Shown here: positions 1 to 5,172 of the stretch, one piece after another
How the letters are laid out: each line of letters opens with the position of its first letter
How positions within the stretch are numbered: the first letter of the stretch is position 1
Assembly (NCBI GenBank): GCA_001791615.1
Contig: MGEY01000020.1
Coordinates: 1-9,943 of the forward strand
From: Candidatus Uhrbacteria bacterium RIFOXYA2_FULL_40_9
Lineage (GTDB): Bacteria; Patescibacteriota; Patescibacteriia; UBA9934; GWF2-40-263
Direction: 5' to 3'
DNA length: 9,943 nucleotides
Notes under the pieces: model-generated
What the model saw: only the letters and a program-made list of their open reading frames with translations
What the model was told of the DNA's origin: nothing
Database searches by the model: none
Translations under genes and position numbers: made by a program

Positions 1-14
1 TCAGGCGCCGCCCA
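1..14 (+). mobile_element. C0: 3' end of a third copy of the gene-less terminator cassette
   Basis: The first 14 bases equal the last 14 bases of the 159-bp unit found complete at 903-1061 and 3570-3728. The match stops at the same A, followed by TT of the next cassette, so the rest of this copy lies outside the window. Confidence 0.8.
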
Positions 15-52
15 TTAGGCGAAATTGTGCTGATTTTTTTCTCGAATTACAC

Positions 53-58
53 TATAAT
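53..58 (+). promoter_or_regulatory. Probable -10 box of the C1 cassette gene
   Basis: A perfect TATAAT lies 23 bases before the ATG at 82. No good -35 at 16-18 bp is visible (TGATTT at 31-36 is weak). The leader is short and AT-rich, with no Shine-Dalgarno sequence. Confidence 0.5.
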
Positions 59-81
59 TTAGTTAATTAATTTACAAAACT

Positions 82-792
82 ATGGACAACCAAATTACCC
101 CCAAGCCGGCAGAACAAATTCAGACCTCCAAAATTATTTGGATAACTGTTATTTCTGTCTTTGTAACTGCCTTAATTGTAGGCGGTAGTCTTTACTTTTG
201 GCAGAAAGCGCAAATGGATGCTTTACGTCAAGAAATTCAAGTGCTTAAGACACAAAATACCGAACCCGCAACACCAGAGATAAAATCTGAAGAAGATAAT
301 AATCAATTATCCTCAGAAAAATACCAAAATGATGAACTGGGCATTAAATTCAGTTATCCAAAAATTTTAGGAGAATTAAATATTCAGCTGTACGACATAC
401 AACTTAATGGCGTATTTTCTGAAAATTCGGATGCCCTAAGGATAGGGGGTATTACTAAAGACTATACCGCCGCCCGTTCAAGCTACTACATGGATTTTAG
501 CGGTTTCAAAAAAGAAGGGGACGAATATTTTTGGGAGAGTGTCGGAAATCAAACATATCCAATCGAACCAAAAAGGGTCGTTGATGAAGACATTATCCTG
601 GTTGACTGTACAAGTTTCGAAGATAAGTGTACCCCAACAGGTCCAACGGTAAGTGTGCCTAAGGGGCGAGTTGCTGGACTGATTAACTTACCAAACGATA
701 GCCTGCCGGGAATGATCTTGATTGCTGACGGAGATGTGATTGACGAAAATGCGTTAATAGAAATTCTGGCTAGCTTCGAATTTATCAAATAA
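82..792 (+). CDS. C1 cassette protein: membrane-anchored, uncharacterised
   Basis: 236 aa, function not recognised. Seen: a short polar N terminus, one transmembrane segment (about residues 18-40, IIWITVISVFVTALIVGG), a short heptad-like stretch (41-59), an acidic low-complexity linker (61-78), and then an outer domain beginning YQNDELGIKFSYP that runs to the C terminus. Two cysteines (about 176 and 183) could form a disulfide if the domain is outside the cell. Proteins with an N-terminal anchor and a 'LGI.FSYP' opening are familiar as hypotheticals in Patescibacteria; this is from memory, not a search. The start is the first ATG after the -10 box; there is no Shine-Dalgarno. The gene is the only one in its cassette and ends at the right inverted-repeat arm. 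An exported binding or envelope protein is the likeliest role. Confidence 0.8.
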   Translation: MDNQITPKPAEQIQTSKIIWITVISVFVTALIVGGSLYFWQKAQMDALRQEIQVLKTQNTEPATPEIKSEEDNNQLSSEKYQNDELGIKFSYPKILGELNIQLYDIQLNGVFSENSDALRIGGITKDYTAARSSYYMDFSGFKKEGDEYFWESVGNQTYPIEPKRVVDEDIILVDCTSFEDKCTPTGPTVSVPKGRVAGLINLPNDSLPGMILIADGDVIDENALIEILASFEFIK

Positions 793-809
793 AAAATCAG
801 CACAACATC

Positions 810-908
810 GCCTAACACTGGCTATGCGGTTACACTCCCGCTGGTCATTCCACCCATATTTGCCTCCGCTACGCTACGCCAAACATCAGATATGCCGAAA
901 CGTTGTGC
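810..908 (+). other. attC site of cassette C1
   Basis: R'' GCCTAAC (810-816) is complementary to the start of its own cassette (TTAGGC at 15-20). Inner arms GGCTAT (820-825) and ATATGCC (890-896) pair with one extra base. The crossover-side heptamer is GTTGTGC (902-908), which belongs half to this cassette and half to C2. The apex holds the CGCTACGCTACG motif shared with the C8 attC. Confidence 0.75.
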
Positions 909-1061
909 AAAAATTCGCTTCGCTCTTTTTGCACAATGGGCGGCGCCTTCGTCGCCAGTCGTGCTCAGCAAAGCTTCGCACAACTGTCGCCTATCCAAAA
1001 TAAAAACCACCGACTACAATAACAAGGTCGGTGGTTTTTACTTCGGATCAGGCGCCGCCCA
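903..1061 (+). mobile_element. C2: 159-bp gene-less cassette carrying a terminator (full copy)
   Basis: Identical over all 159 bases to 3570-3728, with a third copy ending at base 14. It contains no credible gene: open frames across it run through hairpins and continue from the flanking attC. Structure in order: a hairpin of 11-bp arms (903-913 with 926-936); an imperfect hairpin around 958-985; an attC made of R'' GCACAAC (978-984), L'' CGCCTATCC (988-996), a 13-bp terminator-like stem (1002-1039), L' GGATCAGGCG (1046-1055, one extra base), and then the crossover. A 17-bp perfect inverted repeat (931-947 with 1051-1067) competes with both. The base before the crossover TT is A, not the usual G. 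Inference: a mobile terminator or insulator with no product of its own. Confidence 0.8.
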
Positions 1062-1067
1062 TTGTGC
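978..1067 (+). other. attC site of gene-less cassette C2, with a terminator as its apex
   Basis: R'' GCACAAC pairs with TTGTGC at the cassette's own start (903-908) and equally with TTGTGC of the next cassette (1062-1067). L''/L' pair with a single unpaired base, the attC hallmark. The apex is the terminator stem. The R' heptamer reads ATTGTGC. Confidence 0.7.
1002..1039. terminator. Intrinsic terminator, probably bidirectional (in C2)
   Basis: A perfect 13-bp stem: AAAAACCACCGAC (1002-1014) with GTCGGTGGTTTTT (1027-1039) around a 12-base loop. It has a GC-rich core, T5 on the top strand and, by symmetry, T5 on the bottom strand. Confidence 0.85.
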
Positions 1068-1113
1068 GCAATCGGATTTTCCAATTTTTCCAATTAATCC
1101 GTAATGAAAATAT

Positions 1114-1578
1114 ATGGCAACTACCATTCGTAAGGCATCACAAAAAGACATGCCCGCCCTCCAAGAGATGCTAGACCTACTTAATAGCGAGCGTCGTCAT
1201 TTGTGGTCTCAGAAGAATAAAATTTTTCACGACCGCTCAAAGCAACTTTCCAAGTTACGCAAAGATGATCTTGAAAAGAACATTTTTTTCGTCGCGGAAG
1301 ATAATGGTAATATCGCCGGATTTGCTCTTGGTTTTGTGACTTCGAGAAAGGGCTACAAACTTTCAAAGCTGGGATACCTCGATGCACTTTATGTAAAGCC
1401 GGCTTTTCGCGCTAAGGGGCTCGCCAAAAAATTAACGGACGCGATCTTGAAAAATTTTAAATCCAAAGGTTGCGACCACATGACGACGCATACGGACGCT
1501 GAAAATAAGGTTGCTCAAAAATGGTACGAAGGGGCGGGCATGTCTCATGTAACTGTTGAATACTGGAAAAAATTGTAA
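1114..1578 (+). CDS. GNAT-family N-acetyltransferase (C3 cassette)
   Basis: 154 aa, the normal length for a single GNAT domain. These enzymes move an acetyl group from acetyl-CoA to an amine. Seen: the sequence starts ATTIRKASQKDMPAL, the usual first strand and helix; FFVAEDNGNIAGFALGF (58-74) forms the central strands; motif A is LYVKPAFRAKGLAKKL (92-107), with the R/Q-x-x-G-x-G/A acetyl-CoA pyrophosphate loop as RAKGLA; motif B has N131 and WYEGAGM (138-143). The substrate cannot be read from the sequence. Cassette-borne GNATs can be aminoglycoside or toxin-detoxifying enzymes, but there is no specific sign of that here. The ATG at 1114 has no Shine-Dalgarno. It is followed by a zinc-ribbon gene in the same cassette. 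Confidence 0.88.
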   Translation: MATTIRKASQKDMPALQEMLDLLNSERRHLWSQKNKIFHDRSKQLSKLRKDDLEKNIFFVAEDNGNIAGFALGFVTSRKGYKLSKLGYLDALYVKPAFRAKGLAKKLTDAILKNFKSKGCDHMTTHTDAENKVAQKWYEGAGMSHVTVEYWKKL

Positions 1579-1600
1579 AATACGACTCCTTCGCTCCCTT

Positions 1601-1640
1601 CGGTCGCTCGGCCACACTGCGCTCTCATGCACTGCGACCG
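1601..1640. repeat. Hairpin between the GNAT and zinc-ribbon genes
   Basis: CGGTCGC (1601-1607) pairs perfectly with GCGACCG (1634-1640). No clear crossover heptamer is present, so this may be a decayed attC between two formerly separate cassettes or a processing or termination signal. The sequence just upstream (1591-1613, TCGCTCC-N6-TCGCTCG) recurs at 3460-3478. Confidence 0.5.
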
Positions 1641-1680
1641 CCTGAAAAATTAAGGTAAAAGTTTTTATCCCCCCTTTTTT

Positions 1681-1938
1681 ATGGACATGTTCGCGCCAGA
1701 ACAACGAGAACGGACTGAACTATATCGTGAAAAACGAGAGTTTTCGCCTATCATGGAAAAACAGATTGTAGACCGACTGGCGCAAGGTCAAGAAACATTT
1801 CCCGACATCATCACCTGTCCCACTAAGTCATGCCGTAACCCACTGACAGTAAAGAATGAAAAAAAATATCTTGATATTGCTTGTGGCAACTGCGGTTGGA
1901 CAAAAAGAATCTATAAACAAAAGAAGGACGGGGGATGA
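1681..1938 (+). CDS. Small zinc-ribbon protein (C3 cassette)
   Basis: 85 aa. Seen: a charged helical N-terminal half (residues 1-42, rich in E, R and Q) and a C-terminal ribbon with two cysteine pairs, C46-x4-C51 (CPTKSC) and C68-x2-C71 (CGNC), followed by a basic tail KRIYKQKK. The CX4C and CX2C pairs separated by about 16 residues, with a hydrophobic strand between them, suggest one bound Zn(II). The basic tail suggests nucleic-acid contact. No specific family is recognised. The ATG directly follows a C-run/T-run without a Shine-Dalgarno. The stop is TGA. It shares cassette C3 with the GNAT gene, 102 bp upstream, and is followed by the attC. A regulator or adaptor role is speculative. Confidence 0.75.
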   Translation: MDMFAPEQRERTELYREKREFSPIMEKQIVDRLAQGQETFPDIITCPTKSCRNPLTVKNEKKYLDIACGNCGWTKRIYKQKKDGG

Positions 1939-1984
1939 AAAACTTTTTTACACTCTAACCAGGCGACCTCCGTGCATTCGGGGC

Positions 1985-2080
1985 GTATAACACAGCGTAT
2001 GCGGTTCGGGGCTCGGCTCGCCCCTCTCCCAAATTTTTCTCCCTTTGGTCGAAAAACTTCGTATATCCCTAACGTTAGGC
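1985..2080 (+). other. attC site of cassette C3
   Basis: R'' GTATAAC (1985-1991) pairs, through two G-T wobbles, with the start of its own cassette (TTGTGCGC at 1062). The stem arms share TAT.CG..GTT. The apex has GGGG/CCCC closing a CTCGGCTCG loop (2008-2024), then a linker, then a TTTTTC/GAAAAA hairpin. The crossover heptamer is GTTAGGC (2074-2080). Confidence 0.72.
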
Positions 2081-2357
2081 GAAATTAATTCATTAACCTT
2101 TAACTAAAATTTATGAAAAAAATGGAACATGCTCCACAGGAGCCACAATCAACAGAGGAAGCTGTATCTCGTTTTATCGAGGGAGATAATAGAGCCACAG
2201 TGTCTTTTTTAAGAGCTCATCGAGATGAAATCGGAGAATTTTGCTTGCAAGTACGCGATACATACCAAAAGCATGACACTGCTACTCCGTTTTTAAAACT
2301 GGCACAATTAATTAATTCATTGTTATAAATCGGTTAATGAATTAACTATCGCCTAAC
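2074..2357. repeat. Terminal inverted repeat of cassette C4 (arms 2074-2098 and 2332-2357)
   Basis: The left arm begins GTTAGGCGA and ends TTAATTCATTAACC. The right arm is its complement except for one mismatch and one extra base, giving about 24 of 26 paired. The arms bracket the 71-aa gene almost exactly (9 bp before the coding region, starting 4 bp after the stop). Confidence 0.85.
2113..2328 (+). CDS. C4 cassette protein, small and uncharacterised
   Basis: 71 aa, not recognised. Seen: a polar N terminus (MKKMEHAPQEPQSTEEAV) followed by an alpha-helical acidic/hydrophobic segment with LRAHRDEIGEFCLQVRDTY and an amphipathic C-terminal end (FLKLAQLINSLL). There is no transmembrane segment, signal peptide or metal motif. 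Reality is supported by exact framing by the cassette ends and by being the only open frame in the cassette. No Shine-Dalgarno; the start is the first ATG. Its size and helical make-up would suit an antitoxin-like or adaptor protein, but nothing shows that. Confidence 0.6.
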   Translation: MKKMEHAPQEPQSTEEAVSRFIEGDNRATVSFLRAHRDEIGEFCLQVRDTYQKHDTATPFLKLAQLINSLL

Positions 2358-2360
2358 AGC
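2351..2360 (+). other. Truncated attC of cassette C4
   Basis: R'' GCCTAAC is intact and complementary to the C4 start. The hairpin body and crossover heptamer are missing: the sequence passes into TGTATGAAATTC, which looks like the start of C5. C4 and C5 may therefore be fixed together. Confidence 0.55.
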
Positions 2361-2361
2361 G

Positions 2362-3496
2362 TGTATGAAATTCAAAAAAGACGAATTTTTAAAAGCCTTT
2401 TTCTTTTTAGCCACTAATTCAAGAAAAAAATGATTATTCCAAAAAAATTACAATCAGGTGATGAAATTAGAGTTATTGCACCAGCAAGAAGTTTATCTCT
2501 TTTGAGTGAAGAGAATTTAAACCTTGCGAAGGAAAATTTCGGAAAACAAGGTTTCAAAGTATCTTTTTCTAAAAATTGTAGAGAAAAGGATATTTTTATG
2601 TCATCATCAATCAAATCGAGAGTAGAAGATTTACATGAGGCATTTAAAGATCCAAATGTAAAAGCTATTTTTACTGTTATCGGTGGATTTAATTCCAATC
2701 AAATTTTGAAATATTTAGATTATGATTTGATTAAAAATAATCCAAAAATTCTTTGTGGTTATTCTGATATTACAGCTTTAGCAAATGCAATTACGGCAAG
2801 AACGGGAATGATTACCTATTCTGGATTACATTTTTCAACTTGGGCAATGAAAAAAGAGTTTGAGTATAATTTAGAGTACTTTCAAAAATGTTTAATGAGC
2901 GAATCAAAAATTTTAATTGAAAGCTCAAAAGCTTGGTCTGATGATTCTTGGTATAAAGATCAAGAAAATAGAAATATTGAAAAAAATAATGGTTATGTCG
3001 TTATCAATGAAGGCGAAGCAGAAGGAAGAATCTTTGGTGGAAATCTTTGTACATTTAATCTTTTACAAGGAACTGAATTTATGCCAAATATTTCTGATTC
3101 GATACTTTTTATTGAAGATGATGACATGGCAGGGAATTTTTTTGGAGTAGAATTTGATAGGAATTTACAATCGCTTATTCATCAACCCAACTTTGAGAAA
3201 GTAAAAGGAATTGTGATTGGTAGATTTCAGAAAAATACTGATATGACAATTGAAAAATTGAAATATATTATAGAAACAAAGGAACAATTGAAGAGTATGC
3301 CAATTTTTGCAAATGGTGATTTTGGTCATACTAATCCAATGATTACTTTTCCAATTGGAGGAACTGCAAAAATATCAGTTAAAAACAATCAAGTAAAGTT
3401 TGAAATACTTCAACATTAAAAAGAAAGGGGCTTAAATAAGGAATATCTTTTTTGAACTCTCGCTCCTAAGATCGCTCGCCCTTCTGGTCATACAAC
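2362..3496. repeat. Interrupted terminal complementarity of cassette C5
   Basis: TGTATGA (2362-2368) is complementary to 3488-3494, and TTCAAAAAAGA (2371-2381) to 3446-3456. On the left the two blocks are 2 bases apart; on the right they are separated by 31 bases that contain TCGCTCC-N5-TCGCTCG. This looks like a cassette inverted repeat with a small insertion in the right arm. Confidence 0.5.
2430..3419 (+). CDS. S66-family peptidase, LdcA/MccF-like
   Basis: 329 aa, full length for the family. S66 serine peptidases include LD-carboxypeptidase A (murein tetrapeptide trimming) and MccF, which gives self-immunity by cleaving microcin C and related aminoacyl-nucleotide toxins. Seen: the N-terminal opening GDEIRVIAPARS (10-21); TVIGGFNSNQIL (82-93); nucleophile elbow CGYSDITAL with Ser112; AEGRIFGGNLCTF (197-209); Glu229 in LFIEDDD; His300 in GHTNPMITFPIGG. 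The Ser-Glu-His triad is thus complete. The overall spacing and the ILFIEDDD stretch look closer to MccF-type proteins than to short LdcA, but this is a judgement by eye. The ATG at 2430 follows AAGAAAAAA, with no clear Shine-Dalgarno. The gene is clearly more AT-rich than its neighbours, which suggests a different donor. It is cytoplasmic: no signal peptide. Confidence 0.9.
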   Translation: MIIPKKLQSGDEIRVIAPARSLSLLSEENLNLAKENFGKQGFKVSFSKNCREKDIFMSSSIKSRVEDLHEAFKDPNVKAIFTVIGGFNSNQILKYLDYDLIKNNPKILCGYSDITALANAITARTGMITYSGLHFSTWAMKKEFEYNLEYFQKCLMSESKILIESSKAWSDDSWYKDQENRNIEKNNGYVVINEGEAEGRIFGGNLCTFNLLQGTEFMPNISDSILFIEDDDMAGNFFGVEFDRNLQSLIHQPNFEKVKGIVIGRFQKNTDMTIEKLKYIIETKEQLKSMPIFANGDFGHTNPMITFPIGGTAKISVKNNQVKFEILQH

Positions 3497-3575
3497 AGAT
3501 GATATCTGCAAGGGCTTCGCCACATTCTCCTTCGCTATTGCTACGGAGAACGTCAGATATCAGCAAACGTTGTGC
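3490..3575 (+). other. attC site of cassette C5
   Basis: R'' ATACAAC (3490-3496). L'' TGATATCTG (3500-3508) is perfectly complementary to L' CAGATATCA (3554-3562). The apex has a small GGC/GCC hairpin, then TTCTCC/GGAGAA. The crossover heptamer is GTTGTGC (3569-3575). Confidence 0.78.
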
Positions 3576-3728
3576 AAAAATTCGCTTCGCTCTTTTTGCA
3601 CAATGGGCGGCGCCTTCGTCGCCAGTCGTGCTCAGCAAAGCTTCGCACAACTGTCGCCTATCCAAAATAAAAACCACCGACTACAATAACAAGGTCGGTG
3701 GTTTTTACTTCGGATCAGGCGCCGCCCA
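3570..3728 (+). mobile_element. C6: second full copy of the 159-bp gene-less cassette
   Basis: Base-for-base identical to 903-1061. Left neighbour sequence (C5 attC) and right neighbour (C7) differ from those of C2, so the copy is independent and its ends are fixed. It carries the same attC (3645-3734; here the crossover heptamer reads ATTGTAA because it borrows the C7 start) and the same terminator. Confidence 0.85.
3669..3706. terminator. Intrinsic terminator, probably bidirectional (in C6)
   Basis: The same 13-bp perfect stem with T5 on both strands as at 1002-1039. It would stop transcription from the S66 peptidase cassette before the next gene. Confidence 0.85.
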
Positions 3729-3758
3729 TTGTAAGAAATAATTTTGTAGCGCTATAAT
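3729..3758 (+). promoter_or_regulatory. Promoter of the C7 cassette gene, -35 at the cassette crossover
   Basis: TTGTAA (3729-3734), 18-bp spacer, TATAAT (3753-3758). The -35 hexamer is the first six bases of the cassette. The ATG at 3765 is 7 bases after the -10, so the message should be leaderless or nearly so. Confidence 0.65.
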
Positions 3759-3764
3759 TTCAAT

Positions 3765-4247
3765 ATGAATGAATTACCTCAACAAGAAGAAAATTTACAA
3801 GAAACTCATGAACGGCAAAGACTCGCCGAATTGGAATTGCGTTACAAAAAGCTTTATGACTGGGCAAAAGACCAAGAGTTTGTAACTGTTTACCGAGTAG
3901 AGGGCGATCCAAGCTGGAAAGTAGACAGAAGTCTTTCTGCTCAATTAGTCGGCACCTGGTATACAGATCGTTACAGCTTAATTGATGCTCGCTATAAACC
4001 TGAGATTGAAAGTCTAAGTGGTTTACCGGCGCGAGTTTTTGCCTTAATTATCCCAAAGTCTTTGCTTGAAAGCAGAGAGGCAATAGATCGAGGGATGGAT
4101 CAGATAAATGTACTTAATGAAGAATTACGGGCTGGCAGACAAGAAATAAGTAATCCTTCTCAATCAGTGCAACCATCCCTCGATAGCTATCTTGGTCAAT
4201 TTTCTTTTGTGCGAGAATACAAAACTTTAAAAACAAAATACGGATAG
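3765..4247 (+). CDS. C7 cassette protein, possibly ADP-ribosyltransferase-like
   Basis: 160 aa, not firmly recognised. Seen: a charged helical N terminus (residues 1-35), then VTVYRVEGDPSWKVD, a gap, VGTWYTDRYSLIDARYK, and GLPARVFALIIPKSLL, then a polar C-terminal part. The order 'YR..G', 'GTWYTD', then a short beta strand recalls small ART-fold or RES-like proteins, where an arginine near the start binds NAD+ and a G-x-[WF]-[YF]-[TS] strand follows. No third catalytic glutamate can be assigned with confidence, so this is only a fold hint. No signal peptide or membrane segment. It has its own promoter at the cassette start and a probably leaderless start. Next cassette encodes a 2H phosphoesterase-like protein. 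Confidence 0.75.
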   Translation: MNELPQQEENLQETHERQRLAELELRYKKLYDWAKDQEFVTVYRVEGDPSWKVDRSLSAQLVGTWYTDRYSLIDARYKPEIESLSGLPARVFALIIPKSLLESREAIDRGMDQINVLNEELRAGRQEISNPSQSVQPSLDSYLGQFSFVREYKTLKTKYG

Positions 4248-4265
4248 CGCGCTACAAAAATACAT

Positions 4266-4361
4266 CTTACAAGTGATAACCGGAAAATGCCTCGGCTCGA
4301 CATTTTCCCAAATTCTCTTACGTTTCACTTCAGAGAACTTCGGTTATCCCTAACGTTATGA
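4266..4361 (+). other. attC site of cassette C7
   Basis: R'' is the CTTACAA region (4266-4272), complementary to the cassette's own start. L'' GATAACCG (4275-4282) pairs perfectly with L' CGGTTATC (4341-4348). The apex has GGAAAATG/CATTTTCC (4282-4308) closing a loop with CTCGGCTCG, then TTCTCT/AGAGAA. The crossover heptamer is GTTATGA (4355-4361). Confidence 0.75.
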
Positions 4362-4476
4362 AATATACTTTTCCTTTTCGGGCTACCGCCCACACTTCAC
4401 CAAAATAAATAATATTTGATTTCCTCTTTTTTATAAAGGAAAATAAAGAAAATAATTTATTAACTAACAAAAAATT

Positions 4477-5118
4477 ATGTCAAATCAAGAAATGGGTGAC
4501 TACGAGCCTTCCGTAGAAAAACCAAAATCACCTGAATTAACACGCGAAAGACTTGCTGACATGCAAACACTCGAGGTGGAAATTACAGGGAATTTTGATT
4601 CCGTTCTCCAATTGGTGAGAGAATCCACAGGCGCGGATCTCCAACCTCGCCCAGATGGATTTCACCTCACTATAATCGGCCCAACCGAAAGCAAAATTTT
4701 AAGTACACTCGATGATGCGACTCTTGCCGAACTCCAACAGATCAACGAACAAGTTCAAAGAGGAAAAGGCATCAGCGTTAGCGGTGTAGGATTTATTGAC
4801 GGCACCTCATCTCAATATCAAATGCGCGAAGTTGATAAAGTTAAAAAAACGGCTTTTGTTGCTCTGGATATTCCAGCATTACAAGCGTTTCGGCAAAAAG
4901 TAGGCCTGCCTCCAAAAGATTTTCATGTCACACTTGGGTTTGAAGGTGGGGACATACATATGCAAGTGCTAAGACAAGAGCCAGTTAAACCTGGAAGCCC
5001 TAAAATGAAAGACATCACCGGTCCAATACCAAAGCAGGCCGATCCGCAATTTAATGGGGTTGACTTGCCAGAAATAAGCTATGGCGGATTAGACGGGCAG
5101 ATGAAACAAAGAAAGTAA
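4477..5118 (+). CDS. 2H phosphoesterase-like protein (C8 cassette)
   Basis: 213 aa. Seen: two HxT motifs, FHLTIIGP (His63, Thr65) and FHVTLGFEGG (His150, Thr152), 87 residues apart and each in a predicted beta strand. This pair defines the 2H superfamily (LigT/RNA 2',3'-cyclic phosphodiesterase and relatives), which cleave cyclic phosphodiester bonds in RNA ends, ADP-ribose cyclic phosphate or signalling nucleotides. The core covers about residues 30-165. An N-terminal polar extension and a proline-rich C-terminal tail (166-213, KPGSPKMKDITGPIPKQ) are extra. Substrate unknown. The ATG at 4477 follows a long AT-rich leader with no properly spaced Shine-Dalgarno. Single gene in its cassette. 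Neighbouring C7 may handle NAD+/ADP-ribose, which would fit, but that link is speculative. Confidence 0.82.
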   Translation: MSNQEMGDYEPSVEKPKSPELTRERLADMQTLEVEITGNFDSVLQLVRESTGADLQPRPDGFHLTIIGPTESKILSTLDDATLAELQQINEQVQRGKGISVSGVGFIDGTSSQYQMREVDKVKKTAFVALDIPALQAFRQKVGLPPKDFHVTLGFEGGDIHMQVLRQEPVKPGSPKMKDITGPIPKQADPQFNGVDLPEISYGGLDGQMKQRK

Positions 5119-5126
5119 GAACAATT

Positions 5127-5172
5127 GGCGGGACACAATTCACCCCCCTTAGTTCCCCTCTTGCGTCCCGCC
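5127..5172. repeat. GC-rich hairpin after the 2H gene
   Basis: Twelve-base arms, GGCGGGACACAA (5127-5138) and 5161-5172, pair at 11 of 12 positions around a pyrimidine-rich loop. It starts 8 bases after the stop codon. There is no T-run behind it, so it could stabilise the 3' end or act as an imperfect terminator. Confidence 0.6.

Larger units (their letters stand above)
15..815. repeat. Terminal inverted repeat of cassette C1 (arms 15-39 and 791-815)
   Basis: The first 25 bases of the cassette are complementary to bases 791-815 at 23 of 25 positions without gaps. The two mismatches are adjacent (AA in the left arm). The right arm starts within the stop codon of the gene and runs into the R'' heptamer of the attC. 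Only the outer 6-7 bases are expected from attC biology; the other ~18 are extra. Confidence 0.85.
3729..4272. repeat. Terminal inverted repeat of cassette C7 (arms 3729-3752 and 4249-4272)
   Basis: 21 of 24 positions are complementary without gaps. Blocks TTGTAAGA and TTTTGTAGCGC pair perfectly. The internal mismatch AA lies at the same place as in C1. The right arm begins two bases after the stop codon of the gene. Confidence 0.85.

Noticed and set aside
15..815. The inverted repeats as ends of DNA transposons
   Set aside because: Each arm pair differs in sequence from the others except the core and GAAA motif, no transposase is present, and the right arm is followed by an attC rather than ending the unit.
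822..1010. Minus-strand frame starting MVFILDRRQLCEALL, repeated at 3432-3677
   Set aside because: It begins in the terminator stem and reads across the attC. Conserved only because the non-coding unit is repeated.
903..1061. Gene-less repeat as an IS, MITE or group II intron
   Set aside because: There is no transposase, no target-site duplication beyond the TT expected from cassette crossover, and it is too short for an intron with domain V. Its ends match cassette crossover points.
892..1104. Open frame of 70 codons across the gene-less cassette (and its 80-codon counterpart at 3499-3741)
   Set aside because: The frame runs from one attC through hairpins and a terminator stem into the next cassette. 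The identical protein stretch only reflects the identical DNA repeat, and there is no start signal.
1918..1960. TGA at 1936-1938 read as glycine (alternative code)
   Set aside because: rpsA and ftsH have no in-frame TGA and encode glycine with GGN codons, so the standard stop is the simpler reading.
2917..3150. 77-codon frame inside the S66 peptidase gene
   Set aside because: An out-of-frame shadow of a gene with an intact catalytic triad; the composition is that of AT-rich noise.
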